This document shows positions 1 through 8,522 of a DNA stretch of 64,000 nt, in pieces. Below the pieces are notes generated by a model. It saw nothing but the letters and a program-made list of their open reading frames with translations, made no database searches and had not been told where the DNA came from. The translations under genes and the position numbers were made by a program. Source of the stretch: Buttiauxella selenatireducens (GTDB taxonomy: Bacteria; Pseudomonadota; Gammaproteobacteria; Enterobacterales; Enterobacteriaceae); contig NZ_CP133838.1 of assembly GCF_031432975.1 (NCBI RefSeq), positions 2,852,001 to 2,916,000 on the forward strand. Reading direction: 5' to 3'. The first letter of the stretch is position 1, and each line of letters starts with the position of its first letter.

Positions 1-3000
1 CCACGGAATCAGCTCGTGAACGTTGGTATAACCGGCGCTGTAGGAAACATGTTCATCTTCAAGGCCGGACCAGGTCGGGCTGGAGATAATTTTGCGCGGC
101 TGAGCCTGAATATCGCGGAAGCGAATCTTCTCGTCTTCTTTGTTGAGCGCGAGGTGCGTGTGGTCACGACCGGTAAATTCGCTCAGCGCAGCCCAGGCTT
201 TGACGGCCACCTGGCCGTTAGTTTCTGGTGCCAGAGTGAGGATCATTTCTGCGGCATCAATTGCCGTGTTGATCATCGGCTGACCTTTGGCCGGGCCTTC
301 AGTTTTGGTGTAGTTGAGCTTACGCAGCAGATCCATTTCGCTCTGCGTATTCCACGCAATGCCTTTACCGCCGTTACCGATGGTTTCCATCAGTGGGCCG
401 ATAGAGGTGAAACGTTCGTAAGTCGCCGGATAATCACGTTCAACAGTAATGAGGTGCGGCGCTGTTTTACCTGGGATCAGGTCACATTCGCCTTTTTTCC
501 AGTCCATCACGCCAAACGGCTGTGCAAGTTCGGCAGCAGAGTCGTGCTGGATTGGCAGTGTCACCACATCGGTTTCTTTGCCTAAATGGCCGACACACAC
601 TTCGGAGAATTTCTTCGCGATGCCTTTATAAATTTCCCAGTCGCTTTTCGATTCCCAGGCAGGATCTACGGCGGCAGAAAGCGGGTGAATAAACGGATGC
701 ATATCCGAAGTATTCATATCGTCTTTCTCATACCAGGTCGCGGTTGGCAGCACGATATCGGAATACAGGCAGGTGCTCGACAAACGGAAGTCCAGCGTCA
801 CCACCAGATCCAGTTTGCCGTCCAGGCCGTTATCGACCCACTCGACTTCTTCCGGCATCACGCCGCCTTCTTTGCCCAGATCTTTGCCCTGAATACCGTT
901 CTCAGTACCCAACAGGTATTTGAGCATGTACTCGTGGCCCTTACCGGAAGAACCCAGCAGGTTAGAGCGCCAGACGAACAAGTTGCGAGGATGGTTATTG
1001 CCCGCATCCGGCTGCTCCGCCGCAAAGCGAATGTCGCCGCTTTTCAGTTGCTGCGCGGTGAAATCAGCCGGGCTCATGCCTGCCGCTTTGGCCTGCTTCG
1101 CAATATGCAGCGGGTTAGTGTTGAGCTGTGGAGCCGATGGCAGCCAGCCCATACGCTCTGCGCGCACGTTGAAGTCAATCAAATGGCCGCTGTAGCGAGA
1201 TTTGTCCGCCAGCGGGGAAAGCAGTTCTTCAGCGGTCAGCGACTCATAGCGCCATTGGCTTGAGTGGTTGTAGAAGAACGAGGTGCTGTTCATATGGCGT
1301 GGCGGACGCTGCCAGTCCAGCGCGAACGCCAGTGGAGTCCAGCCGGTTTGCGGACGCAGTTTTTCCTGGCCCACGTAGTGTGCCCAACCGCCGCCGCTCT
1401 GCCCTACGCAACCGCAGAAGATCAACATGTTGATCAGGCCACGGTAGTTCATGTCCATGTGGAACCAGTGGTTCATACCGGCACCGACGATGATCATCGA
1501 ACGGCCATGAGTTTTGTCGGCGTTATCAGCAAACTCGCGAGCGATGCGGATAATGTTCTGGCGAGAAACACCGGTGATTTGCTCAGCCCACGCTGGGGTA
1601 TACGCTTTCACATCGTCATAGCTGGACGCGCAGTTTTCATCATCCAGACCGCGATCAAGACCGTAGTTTGCCAGCGTCAGGTCATAAACAGTGGTCACCA
1701 ACGCAGTAGAACCATCAGCCAGTTGAATACGTTTCACCGGCAGTTTATGCATCAGCACGTTATCAAGTTTAACGTTGCTGAAGTGCTCGGTGCTTTCACC
1801 GCCGAAGTATGGGAAACCGACGTTCGCCACTTCGTCGTGGCTGCCCAGCAGACTCAGGCGCAGTTCAGCTTCTTCGCCGCTGGTGCCATCACGCTGTTCC
1901 AGGTTCCACTTGCCTTTTTCGCCCCAGCGATAACCGATAGAACCGTTTGGTGCCAGCAGTTCGTCGCTTCGGTTGTCCAACGCCACTGTTTTCCACTGCG
2001 GATTGTTTTCCTGGCCCAGACCATCAACCAGGTCAGAGGCACGCAGCATACGGCCCGCCGCGTAGAAACCCTCACGTTCTTCGAGCATCACCAGCATTGG
2101 CATGTCGGTATAACGGCGCACGTAATCAGTGAAGTACTGGCTTGGGTTGTCGAGGTGGAACTCGCGCAGCATAACGTGGCCCATTGCCAGCGCCATCGCC
2201 GCATCGGTGCCTTGTTTTGGTGCTAACCACTGGTCGCACAATTTGGCGATTTCAGCGTAGTCCGGTGTTACCGCAACGGTTTTCGTCCCTTTGTAGCGCA
2301 CTTCAGTGAAGAAGTGAGCATCAGGCGTACGCGTCTGCGGAACGTTAGAACCCCAGGCGATGATGTAGCTGGAGTTATACCAGTCGGCGGATTCCGGAAC
2401 GTCAGTTTGCTCACCCCAGGTCATGGGTGACGCTGGCGGTAAGTCGCAATACCAGTCGTAGAAGCTCAGGCAGGTGCCGCCAATCAGGGACAGATAGCGT
2501 GCGCCAGAGGCATAAGACACCATCGACATTGCCGGGATCGGCGAGAAACCGGCGATGCGGTCCGGGCCGAAGGTTTTTGCGGTAAAGACGTTGGCTGCCG
2601 CAATCAGTTCATTCACTTCCTGCCAGCTTGAGCGCACAAAACCACCGCGACCACGAGCTTGTTTATAGCTTTTTGCTTTTTCGGGATCGTTGATGATTGA
2701 GGCCCAGGCATTCACCGGGTCGTTATGTTGGGTTTTCGCTTCGCGCCACAGTTTGATCAGACGCTTGCGCATCAATGGATATTTCAGGCGGTTCGCGCTG
2801 TAGAGATACCAGGAGTAGCTCGCACCACGTGGGCAGCCGCGTGGCTCGTGGTTTGGCATGTCGGGGCGAGTGCGCGGGTAATCGGTCTGTTGAGTTTCCC
2901 ATGTCACCAGGCCGCTTTTGACGTAGATCTTCCAGCTACAGGAGCCCGTGCAGTTTACACCATGAGTGGAGCGAACCACTTTGTCGTGCTGCCAACGCTG

Positions 3001-3111
3001 ACGATAACCTTCTTCCCAATCACGATTGGTATCGAGCAGTTGGCCATGTCCATCGGCAAAAGTTTCACCCTTCTGTTTGAAGTAACGAAACCGGTCAAGA
3101 AATTTGCTCAT
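1..3111 (-). CDS. narG: Respiratory nitrate reductase alpha subunit NarG (3' end outside window)
   Basis: Catalytic molybdo-bis-MGD subunit of the membrane-bound nitrate reductase NarGHI, which reduces nitrate to nitrite on the cytoplasmic face using quinol electrons passed through NarH and NarI. The reverse strand is open from an ATG at 3111 to the window edge, giving about 1037 of the usual ~1247 residues, so the C-terminus is missing. The N-terminus reads MSKFLDRFRYFKQKGETF. The His/Cys set for the FS0 [4Fe-4S] cluster is visible (HGVNCTGSCSWKIY, then PRGCPRGASYSWYL). YDWYCDLPPASPMTWG contains the Asp expected to coordinate molybdenum. narHJI should follow beyond the left edge. A perfect FNR box lies about 100 bases upstream. 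Assignment is near certain. Confidence 0.97.
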   Translation of the reverse strand, partial: MSKFLDRFRYFKQKGETFADGHGQLLDTNRDWEEGYRQRWQHDKVVRSTHGVNCTGSCSWKIYVKSGLVTWETQQTDYPRTRPDMPNHEPRGCPRGASYSWYLYSANRLKYPLMRKRLIKLWREAKTQHNDPVNAWASIINDPEKAKSYKQARGRGGFVRSSWQEVNELIAAANVFTAKTFGPDRIAGFSPIPAMSMVSYASGARYLSLIGGTCLSFYDWYCDLPPASPMTWGEQTDVPESADWYNSSYIIAWGSNVPQTRTPDAHFFTEVRYKGTKTVAVTPDYAEIAKLCDQWLAPKQGTDAAMALAMGHVMLREFHLDNPSQYFTDYVRRYTDMPMLVMLEEREGFYAAGRMLRASDLVDGLGQENNPQWKTVALDNRSDELLAPNGSIGYRWGEKGKWNLEQRDGTSGEEAELRLSLLGSHDEVANVGFPYFGGESTEHFSNVKLDNVLMHKLPVKRIQLADGSTALVTTVYDLTLANYGLDRGLDDENCASSYDDVKAYTPAWAEQITGVSRQNIIRIAREFADNADKTHGRSMIIVGAGMNHWFHMDMNYRGLINMLIFCGCVGQSGGGWAHYVGQEKLRPQTGWTPLAFALDWQRPPRHMNSTSFFYNHSSQWRYESLTAEELLSPLADKSRYSGHLIDFNVRAERMGWLPSAPQLNTNPLHIAKQAKAAGMSPADFTAQQLKSGDIRFAAEQPDAGNNHPRNLFVWRSNLLGSSGKGHEYMLKYLLGTENGIQGKDLGKEGGVMPEEVEWVDNGLDGKLDLVVTLDFRLSSTCLYSDIVLPTATWYEKDDMNTSDMHPFIHPLSAAVDPAWESKSDWEIYKGIAKKFSEVCVGHLGKETDVVTLPIQHDSAAELAQPFGVMDWKKGECDLIPGKTAPHLITVERDYPATYERFTSIGPLMETIGNGGKGIAWNTQSEMDLLRKLNYTKTEGPAKGQPMINTAIDAAEMILTLAPETNGQVAVKAWAALSEFTGRDHTHLALNKEDEKIRFRDIQAQPRKIISSPTWSGLEDEHVSYSAGYTNVHELIPW

Positions 3112-3206
3112 CGGGGTTCTCCTGATGTGGAGCCTGGAGGCTCTATCTTATGAATACGACATTGCTGACAATGGCGGCACGGTAACCCGCGGAATTGAAG
3201 GGATAA

Positions 3207-3220
3207 TTGATGCCGATCAA
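3207..3220 (-). promoter_or_regulatory. FNR box of the narGHJI promoter
   Basis: TTGAT-GCCG-ATCAA is a perfect match to the FNR consensus (TTGAT-N4-ATCAA), centred about 100 bases upstream of the narG ATG. In E. coli FNR binds near -41.5 of narG, so transcription here should start near 3172. The rest of 3112-3452 holds no gene. It contains NarL-like heptamers (e.g. around 3255, TACCCCCT) and the yihN terminator. Confidence 0.85.
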
Positions 3221-3394
3221 CTGGGAGGGACGCTGCTATATAGAGGAAAAGTTGATCTACCCCCTAAGTGGCAATAACAAAATCACTCGTAAGATATTGA
3301 AATGATGAAATTTACGCTCATCAGCACAACAGGTAAGGAGTAGAAATTCACGAGGCTGGGTATTAAGGGGTAAGTCGGGAAAAGTGGTCGCGAC

Positions 3395-3436
3395 GAAATG
3401 AAAATGGGGCTTTCCACGAGACTGGAAAACCCCATA
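3395..3436 (-). terminator. Rho-independent terminator of the yihLMN operon
   Basis: An inverted repeat (arms 3405-3416 and 3423-3434, one mismatch, CGAGAC loop) lies 17 bases past the yihN stop. On the minus strand it is followed by T-rich sequence. Confidence 0.75.
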
Positions 3437-3452
3437 CCGTTTTGTGTGTTTA

Positions 3453-4718
3453 TCAGGCAGACGCTAACGATTCAGACAGACGTTCCGCACGAATGTTTTT
3501 AATCAGCAGACCGGAAATGATAATACCTGCGCAAGCAAACACGGCCATCAAACCAAACACAATTTGATATCCAATAAGGCCCGGTTGTGAATCTAAAATG
3601 TACCCATACAGGCTGTAGCAGAACATGGCAGGGGCATAGCCAATAAAGCTACCCAGCGCCATCGCTGCACCGGTATTTTTTTCACTGATACCCGCCTCAC
3701 CGATAGGTGCAAAGAACACCGCACGTTGGGTAAAGATCACCGCGCCAAACAGTAATGTACAGGCCATACCCAAATAAACTGGCATATGTTCATGAGGTAA
3801 TAGAATTAGGCCAACCAATGCAACGGCACTAATAATAAAGGTATAGAACAGATATTTACTTGGGGATTTTAAAACTTTATCCGCAATTAACCCACCAATT
3901 GGGCCACCGACCATTTTCAGACAATATTGGTTAATAATCCCGTACGCGCCAACCAGTGCAATCGGCAGTGCGTAAACATTTCTTAAGAATGGAATAAAGA
4001 AGGTTAAACCACAATAGACTGCGTAAACACAGAATACACTGAAGGCAATGAGCCAAACGGTTTTGTTTTTTAATACCCCACCCAATCCAGGACGACTCTC
4101 TTTGGTGATATCTTTCTCTTTTTTAGCCACTTGTTCTTCTGGGCTTTCTTTCAATACAAAGAGAATGACAACGCCTACAACAATTGCAATAAATGAGTAG
4201 AAGAGAATAGCCGCTTTAAAGCCGAAATAGTCGCTGCCAAACCAGGTGAATACCGCCAGGGCGCTAAACGCAATAATGGTATCAACAATGCCTCGTCCTG
4301 TTTCAAAGAAACCAAACAGTCGCCCTTGTTGCGTATTGTCGCCAAGCAAACTCACCGACTTCAACAACACCGGCCAGTTCAGCATGTCACAGGTCACGCC
4401 AAACAATGCCCAAACAAAGAGGATCCCCCAGTAGCCTGGCATCGTTGACAGATAAATGCCGAGCAAGCCTGTGGCAATCAGCGAGAAAGACATGGTAAAC
4501 CGGCGTGGCAAACGGTCGGAGAAGTAGATGGATAAGAAGAAACCAATGGTCGTGACAATCGAGTTGACCGACATCGCATTGCCGATTTCCCCATTAGTCA
4601 GATGGAAGTACTCCTGCATAGGGACATAAAATGCATCTTTCAATGAAGGCAATTTATATATTGTCCCACCACACAGAACCAACAAGCTAAATATGGTCCA
4701 TCTTTTTTTAGTTAGCAT
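3453..4718 (-). CDS. yihN: MFS transporter, YihN family
   Basis: A 421-residue major facilitator superfamily protein with about 12 hydrophobic segments and a charged cytoplasmic loop near residues 195-215 (KEKDITKESRPG). Length and sequence (N-terminus MLTKKRWTIFSLLVLCGGTI, also FFETGRGIVDT and LGSFIGYAPAMFCYSLYGY) closely resemble E. coli YihN as I recall it. It is the last gene of a three-gene minus-strand operon with a yihM-like isomerase (99-base gap) and a yihL-like GntR regulator, the same order as E. coli yihLMN. A role as importer of a sugar or sugar acid is inferred from the operon; the substrate is unknown. Confidence 0.87.
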   Translation of the reverse strand: MLTKKRWTIFSLLVLCGGTIYKLPSLKDAFYVPMQEYFHLTNGEIGNAMSVNSIVTTIGFFLSIYFSDRLPRRFTMSFSLIATGLLGIYLSTMPGYWGILFVWALFGVTCDMLNWPVLLKSVSLLGDNTQQGRLFGFFETGRGIVDTIIAFSALAVFTWFGSDYFGFKAAILFYSFIAIVVGVVILFVLKESPEEQVAKKEKDITKESRPGLGGVLKNKTVWLIAFSVFCVYAVYCGLTFFIPFLRNVYALPIALVGAYGIINQYCLKMVGGPIGGLIADKVLKSPSKYLFYTFIISAVALVGLILLPHEHMPVYLGMACTLLFGAVIFTQRAVFFAPIGEAGISEKNTGAAMALGSFIGYAPAMFCYSLYGYILDSQPGLIGYQIVFGLMAVFACAGIIISGLLIKNIRAERLSESLASA

Positions 4719-4816
4719 AAAACACCCACACCTGGATTAGCGGAATTAATTATTTTTTTAAAAGTTCAGTGTTCTCACGCGCAGTGAGAGATCTGAATTT
4801 AAACGTTTCGGATAAT

Positions 4817-5791
4817 TTATTTTTGTAAAATAGCCAAGGCATCTTTATTGAGATCGTCAAGAATATTACGTACATGACGTATTTGATTCATTGCATCATC
4901 GATCTCTTTATTCAGTCGCTCATCAAGCCCGGACGTTGGCAAAGGCGTTTCACTCATTTCACGTAATGGTATCCATGGATTACTGTCTTCATTGGTAAAA
5001 CGAAATGCCGGAGCATAATAATCGACTTCTTCTTCAAGACCGAATGCAGTGACTTGTGGTTTATCCTCACCCAAACACACTAATTGCAGGAGTAATTCTT
5101 TAAAAGGTAATTCACCTTGTCCAGAAATACACGCTGTATGCCCACGCCCTTCACCTTCGTGATTAATCAACGCATCTTTGATATGCACCTGGGTGATTTC
5201 TTTTCCCATCACCGCTAATGCTTCGAGTGGCTCTTCATTAGCATTAATCATATTGGCAAAATCAAACAGCAGTGAAAGCTGCGGGAAGTCGGCTTGTTGG
5301 ACCAACTGCACCAGTTCATGGCTTTGCAAATCTTCATGTTGCTCAAGGGTAAATGTCAGGCCGCAGTGTTGGTATTGCTTTTTAATGTACTGAATATCTT
5401 TGGCAATGATATCCATTACCTCAGAGAGCGTGCCTTCATAACGTGGGTAAAATCTCACAGAAGTTGCACCCGATTTCAGCGCAATATTCACCGCTTCATC
5501 AATGGTCTTAGCGTCCGATGCACTGGTTTCGATATGAACATCCAATCCTAACTGGCGTGCTTTCGCCGCAAAGCGGTCTAGCCGTTCATCGCTGGCATGT
5601 CTTAACGACTGGCTTTCGCCATCCACAACATGAATTTTTACGCCTTTCAGTTGCTGCTGGCTGGCGATATCCAGCAAATCTTCCGGCAGGATCTTTTCCA
5701 TACGCATATTTAAATGGAACGCATATGCATGCAGATAAAGCGGCAGACCCGCGACACGCTCAACAATTTTTGTAGCCTGGATGCTATCCAT
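4817..5791 (-). CDS. yihM: Sugar phosphate isomerase/epimerase, YihM family
   Basis: A 324-residue protein of the xylose isomerase-like TIM barrel family (AP_endonuc_2 fold). Likely metal ligands are at strand ends in the expected order: Glu in TLEQHED, Asp in LLFDFANM, His in QVHIKDA and Glu in GLEEEVDYY. E. coli YihM is of similar length and sits between yihL and yihN, as here. The ATG at 5791 is 8 bases after the regulator stop, so translation is probably coupled. It presumably isomerises or epimerises the compound imported by YihN. No sequence feature fixes the substrate. Confidence 0.85.
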   Translation of the reverse strand: MDSIQATKIVERVAGLPLYLHAYAFHLNMRMEKILPEDLLDIASQQQLKGVKIHVVDGESQSLRHASDERLDRFAAKARQLGLDVHIETSASDAKTIDEAVNIALKSGATSVRFYPRYEGTLSEVMDIIAKDIQYIKKQYQHCGLTFTLEQHEDLQSHELVQLVQQADFPQLSLLFDFANMINANEEPLEALAVMGKEITQVHIKDALINHEGEGRGHTACISGQGELPFKELLLQLVCLGEDKPQVTAFGLEEEVDYYAPAFRFTNEDSNPWIPLREMSETPLPTSGLDERLNKEIDDAMNQIRHVRNILDDLNKDALAILQK

Positions 5792-5799
5792 GGTAACTC

Positions 5800-6519
5800 C
5801 TATAAATCGATAAAAAACTCTACAGATTCAAAACGCCAATATTCGATATCAACCTGAATAACGTGCCCGGCTTCGTCAGCTCGGTATTTTTCAACACGTA
5901 TAGACGGGGTGCCTGGTGTGCCGCCCATCCCTTTACATGCGCCCACCGAAAGCCGTGTCGGTTTAAACGCTAAATGCTGCGTGCGCGAGGTTTTGCCGAA
6001 GTCTTCTTGCCACACGTCGACAAAAGAACGGTCGCCTAACTTGTCGATAAACCCTGGGGCGAGCTGCGCGTTGATAAACGTTTCGTGATAGAAAACTTTA
6101 TGGTTATCAAGGGCACCCCACCCGCTGATTTTGTACATTTCATCGCCGTCGTTCACATTCAACTGCGACAAAATTTCAGGCTCAGCACTATAAACTCGCT
6201 CTTTTTCCAGAAATCCCCAGGATGGCAAACGCCCCTGTTCCAGTGCGGCCTGCTTAAAACTGGTGGAGGTATTAGGGCTGTATTTGAAGCACGGCAAGGC
6301 AACGAACCAGCCGCGACGATCCTTGCGAAAGATCTTCTCTTCCCCTTCGAGAAACAACAACGCCTGTCGCAGCGTCATGCGCTTGATGCCCAGTAATTCT
6401 TCCAATTCACGCTCAGAAGGTAATTTACCGCCCGGCTGGACAACACCTTTGTTGAGCCAGTCGTTAAGCATCTCTTTTGCGGCTTCTACTGTTGAGGTGT
6501 TCTTCATGTTTGAACCCAT
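5800..6519 (-). CDS. yihL: GntR/UTRA transcriptional regulator, YihL family
   Basis: A 239-residue regulator with an N-terminal winged helix of the GntR class (GGKLPSERELEELLGIKRMTLRQAL, residues ~31-55) and a C-terminal UTRA effector domain. It is the first gene of the yihLMN-like operon and probably represses it until a sugar ligand binds. The start is uncertain: ATG 6519 and ATG 6507 are both possible and neither has a good ribosome binding site. A perfect 12-base palindrome touches the upstream start and is a candidate operator. Confidence 0.85.
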   Translation of the reverse strand: MGSNMKNTSTVEAAKEMLNDWLNKGVVQPGGKLPSERELEELLGIKRMTLRQALLFLEGEEKIFRKDRRGWFVALPCFKYSPNTSTSFKQAALEQGRLPSWGFLEKERVYSAEPEILSQLNVNDGDEMYKISGWGALDNHKVFYHETFINAQLAPGFIDKLGDRSFVDVWQEDFGKTSRTQHLAFKPTRLSVGACKGMGGTPGTPSIRVEKYRADEAGHVIQVDIEYWRFESVEFFIDL

Positions 6520-6520
6520 T

Positions 6521-6532
6521 TGGTTTAAACCA
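6521..6532. promoter_or_regulatory. Palindromic candidate YihL operator
   Basis: TGGTTTAAACCA is a perfect 12-base palindrome one base upstream of the yihL ATG at 6519. GntR-family dimers bind short palindromes and often autoregulate, so this is a reasonable operator candidate. Binding is inferred only. Confidence 0.45.
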
Positions 6533-6645
6533 GATTTTCAGTCACGGTACTCTCAGCCAACGAGTGTGACAATGGTCCCTGGGGGAGTAGATATTCTAAA
6601 TGTGAGGTTTCTCTCAGAATAAAGCAGGTCGCGGGGGTTTTTCAG

Positions 6646-6672
6646 GCAAAAAAAGCGCGACCGAAGTCGCGC
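6646..6672 (-). terminator. narK Rho-independent terminator
   Basis: GCGCGAC-CGAA-GTCGCGC (6655-6672) forms a perfect 7-bp stem with a stable tetraloop. A run of seven T residues follows on the minus strand. Confidence 0.88.
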
Positions 6673-6700
6673 GCAAGGGATAACACAAAAACAACTCAAC

Positions 6701-6830
6701 TATCGCCTAAATAATTCGAGTTGCAGGTAGGCGGCAAACTTACGAATCCCCAGGAGCTTACTAAAGTAAGTGACTGGGGTGAGTCAGTGCAGCCAACACC
6801 CCTGCAGCTCGAAGAATGACGGCGATTATT
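6701..6830. repeat. ~130-base imperfect palindromic intergenic repeat
   Basis: The outer arms are inverted (TATCGCC...CGAGTTGCAGG against CCTGCAGCTCG...GGCGATTA). The inner part (about 6748-6780) is a second hairpin with CCCCAG/CTGGGG and CTTACT/AGTAAG arms. The right end supplies the narK stop codon. The layout resembles the small non-coding palindromic repeats scattered in enterobacterial intergenic regions. Shorter relatives sharing the TTCGAGTTGCAG core occur at 25278 and 27801. Confidence 0.7.
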
Positions 6831-8217
6831 TGGATGATTTACGGCCATACACGACCCAGGTAATCACCACGCAAACAATGTAAAACACCAGGAAGACTTT
6901 CATTGCGCCCGCCGGGGACCCAGTCAAAGCAAGCGATGTACCAAACGCTTTAGGGATAAAGAACCCGCCAACTGCACCAATCGCAGAGATAAACCCTAGC
7001 GCTGCGGCAGTATCGGTCGCGGCTTCGCGCAGCGCCCTTTCTTCAGTTCCGCCCTGCGCTTTCACGCGGTCCATCGTCAATTTACGGAAGATAACGGAGA
7101 TCATCTGGAAGGTGGAACCACTCCCCAAACCCGCCGTCAGGAACAGCATCAGGAACACACCGAAGAAGGCGATGAAGTTACCGCCCACACCATTGTGTGG
7201 CAGCGTGGTGAATAACAGCGCACTGAATACCGCCATAAACACGAAGTTAATCAGCGACACTTTAGTCCCGCCAAAGCGGTCAGAGATTGCGCCACCCGCT
7301 GAACGCGCCAGGGCACCAAACAGCGGGCCGAAGAAGGCGAAGTGCAGAATGTTAATGTCCGGGAACTGGGTTTTTGCCAGCATCGCAAAACCGGCAGAAA
7401 AACCGATAAACGAACCAAATGTCGCCAGATACAGCACGCCCATAATCCACAGATGAGCGCGCTTAAGTACCGGTAATTGCGCTTTCAGAGAGGCTTTCGA
7501 GGTCGCCAGGTCATTCATTCCAAACCAGGCGGCAAGGGTGAAAATCGCCAGCAACGGCACCCACACCCATGCGGCGTTTTCCAGGAACAGCATCGTGCCA
7601 TCCGCTTGCTCAACGCCGGTTCCGCCAAATACAGCGAACATGGAAAGCGAAATCACCAACGGAGCCACTAACTGCATGACACTCACGCCAAGATTACCCA
7701 GACCACCGTTAATACCCAGCGCGCCACCCTGTTTTGCTTTCGGGAAGAAGAAGCTGATGTTCGCCATGCTGGAAGCAAAGTTTGCCCCCGCAAAACCACA
7801 CAGCAACGCGATGATGATGAACACGCCAAATGGCGTTGCTGGGTTTTGCACCGCAAAGCCTAACCAGACACAAGGGATAATCAAAATCCCGGTGCTGAAC
7901 GCCGTCCAGCGACGACCGCCAAAGACCGGCACCATGAAGGAGTAAGGCACGCGCAATAAGGCACCAGAAACAGACGGCAGCGCAGTCAGCATAAACAGCT
8001 GATCGGTGGAGAAGTTGAAACCCACTTTATTCAGGTTGACCGCTACCGCACTAAACAGCATCCACACACAGAACGCTAACAATAAACACGGTACGGAAAT
8101 CCATAAATTGCGGCTGGCAATGCCATGACCCTTACTTTGCCAAAATGCAGGTTCCTCAGGTCGCCATTCAGTAATGAGCGAACCCGTTTTTGGGCTTTGT
8201 TCGGGAGACTGAGACAT
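6826..8217 (-). CDS. narK: Nitrate/nitrite antiporter NarK
   Basis: MFS nitrate/nitrite exchanger of the inner membrane that feeds NarG and removes nitrite. The ATG at 8217 (MSQSPEQSPKTG) gives 463 residues, the E. coli length; the open frame extends further upstream but those codons are not conserved. Nitrate-signature Gly-rich segments are present (GFAGANFASSMANISFFFP, GINGGLGNLGVS), as are the substrate Arg in LLRVPYSF and the second Arg region near GSGSTFQMI. It is transcribed divergently from narX. An FNR box lies about 60 bases upstream and NarL-like heptamers lie further out. Confidence 0.97.
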   Translation of the reverse strand: MSQSPEQSPKTGSLITEWRPEEPAFWQSKGHGIASRNLWISVPCLLLAFCVWMLFSAVAVNLNKVGFNFSTDQLFMLTALPSVSGALLRVPYSFMVPVFGGRRWTAFSTGILIIPCVWLGFAVQNPATPFGVFIIIALLCGFAGANFASSMANISFFFPKAKQGGALGINGGLGNLGVSVMQLVAPLVISLSMFAVFGGTGVEQADGTMLFLENAAWVWVPLLAIFTLAAWFGMNDLATSKASLKAQLPVLKRAHLWIMGVLYLATFGSFIGFSAGFAMLAKTQFPDINILHFAFFGPLFGALARSAGGAISDRFGGTKVSLINFVFMAVFSALLFTTLPHNGVGGNFIAFFGVFLMLFLTAGLGSGSTFQMISVIFRKLTMDRVKAQGGTEERALREAATDTAAALGFISAIGAVGGFFIPKAFGTSLALTGSPAGAMKVFLVFYIVCVVITWVVYGRKSSK

Positions 8218-8278
8218 AAACACCTCAAAAATTGTGAGAGTAATTGCCGCCACATTAGGTGCTAATTGGGAATAAAAA

Positions 8279-8292
8279 TTGATGTGAATCAA
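8279..8292 (-). promoter_or_regulatory. FNR box of the narK promoter
   Basis: TTGAT-GTGA-ATCAA is a perfect FNR consensus centred about 68 bases upstream of the narK start. Several NarL/NarP-like heptamers of the ATGGGTA type (opposite strand TACCCAT) occur nearby, for example about 8451-8464. The 305-base narK-narX gap is therefore a shared control region with no gene. Confidence 0.85.
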
Positions 8293-8522
8293 GGGATAAA
8301 CCATCTGAATCACGCCTAAAAATTGACCATCATTCTTTGTGGGTAATGATAAATCATGAAAATAGTGTGGTTTTTCACATGGCTGAACCGCAGTGTTAAT
8401 CCCCTTACACCACGAGATGCTACCTATGGCTATTTGTGGGTAATCCTTAATGGGTATGGGTATACTCCAGGGGATGTCTGAGAATACGCGCATTCTTTAT
8501 CCGCCCCGGAGCTCACCTTACG

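Noticed and set aside
16-2226. Long plus-strand ORFs over the start of the window
   Set aside because: They are antisense to narG, whose reverse-strand frame is open and strongly conserved through the whole stretch.
8218-8493. N-terminal extension of narK to 555 residues
   Set aside because: The extension covers the FNR box and promoter region; the 463-residue form matches the E. coli protein.
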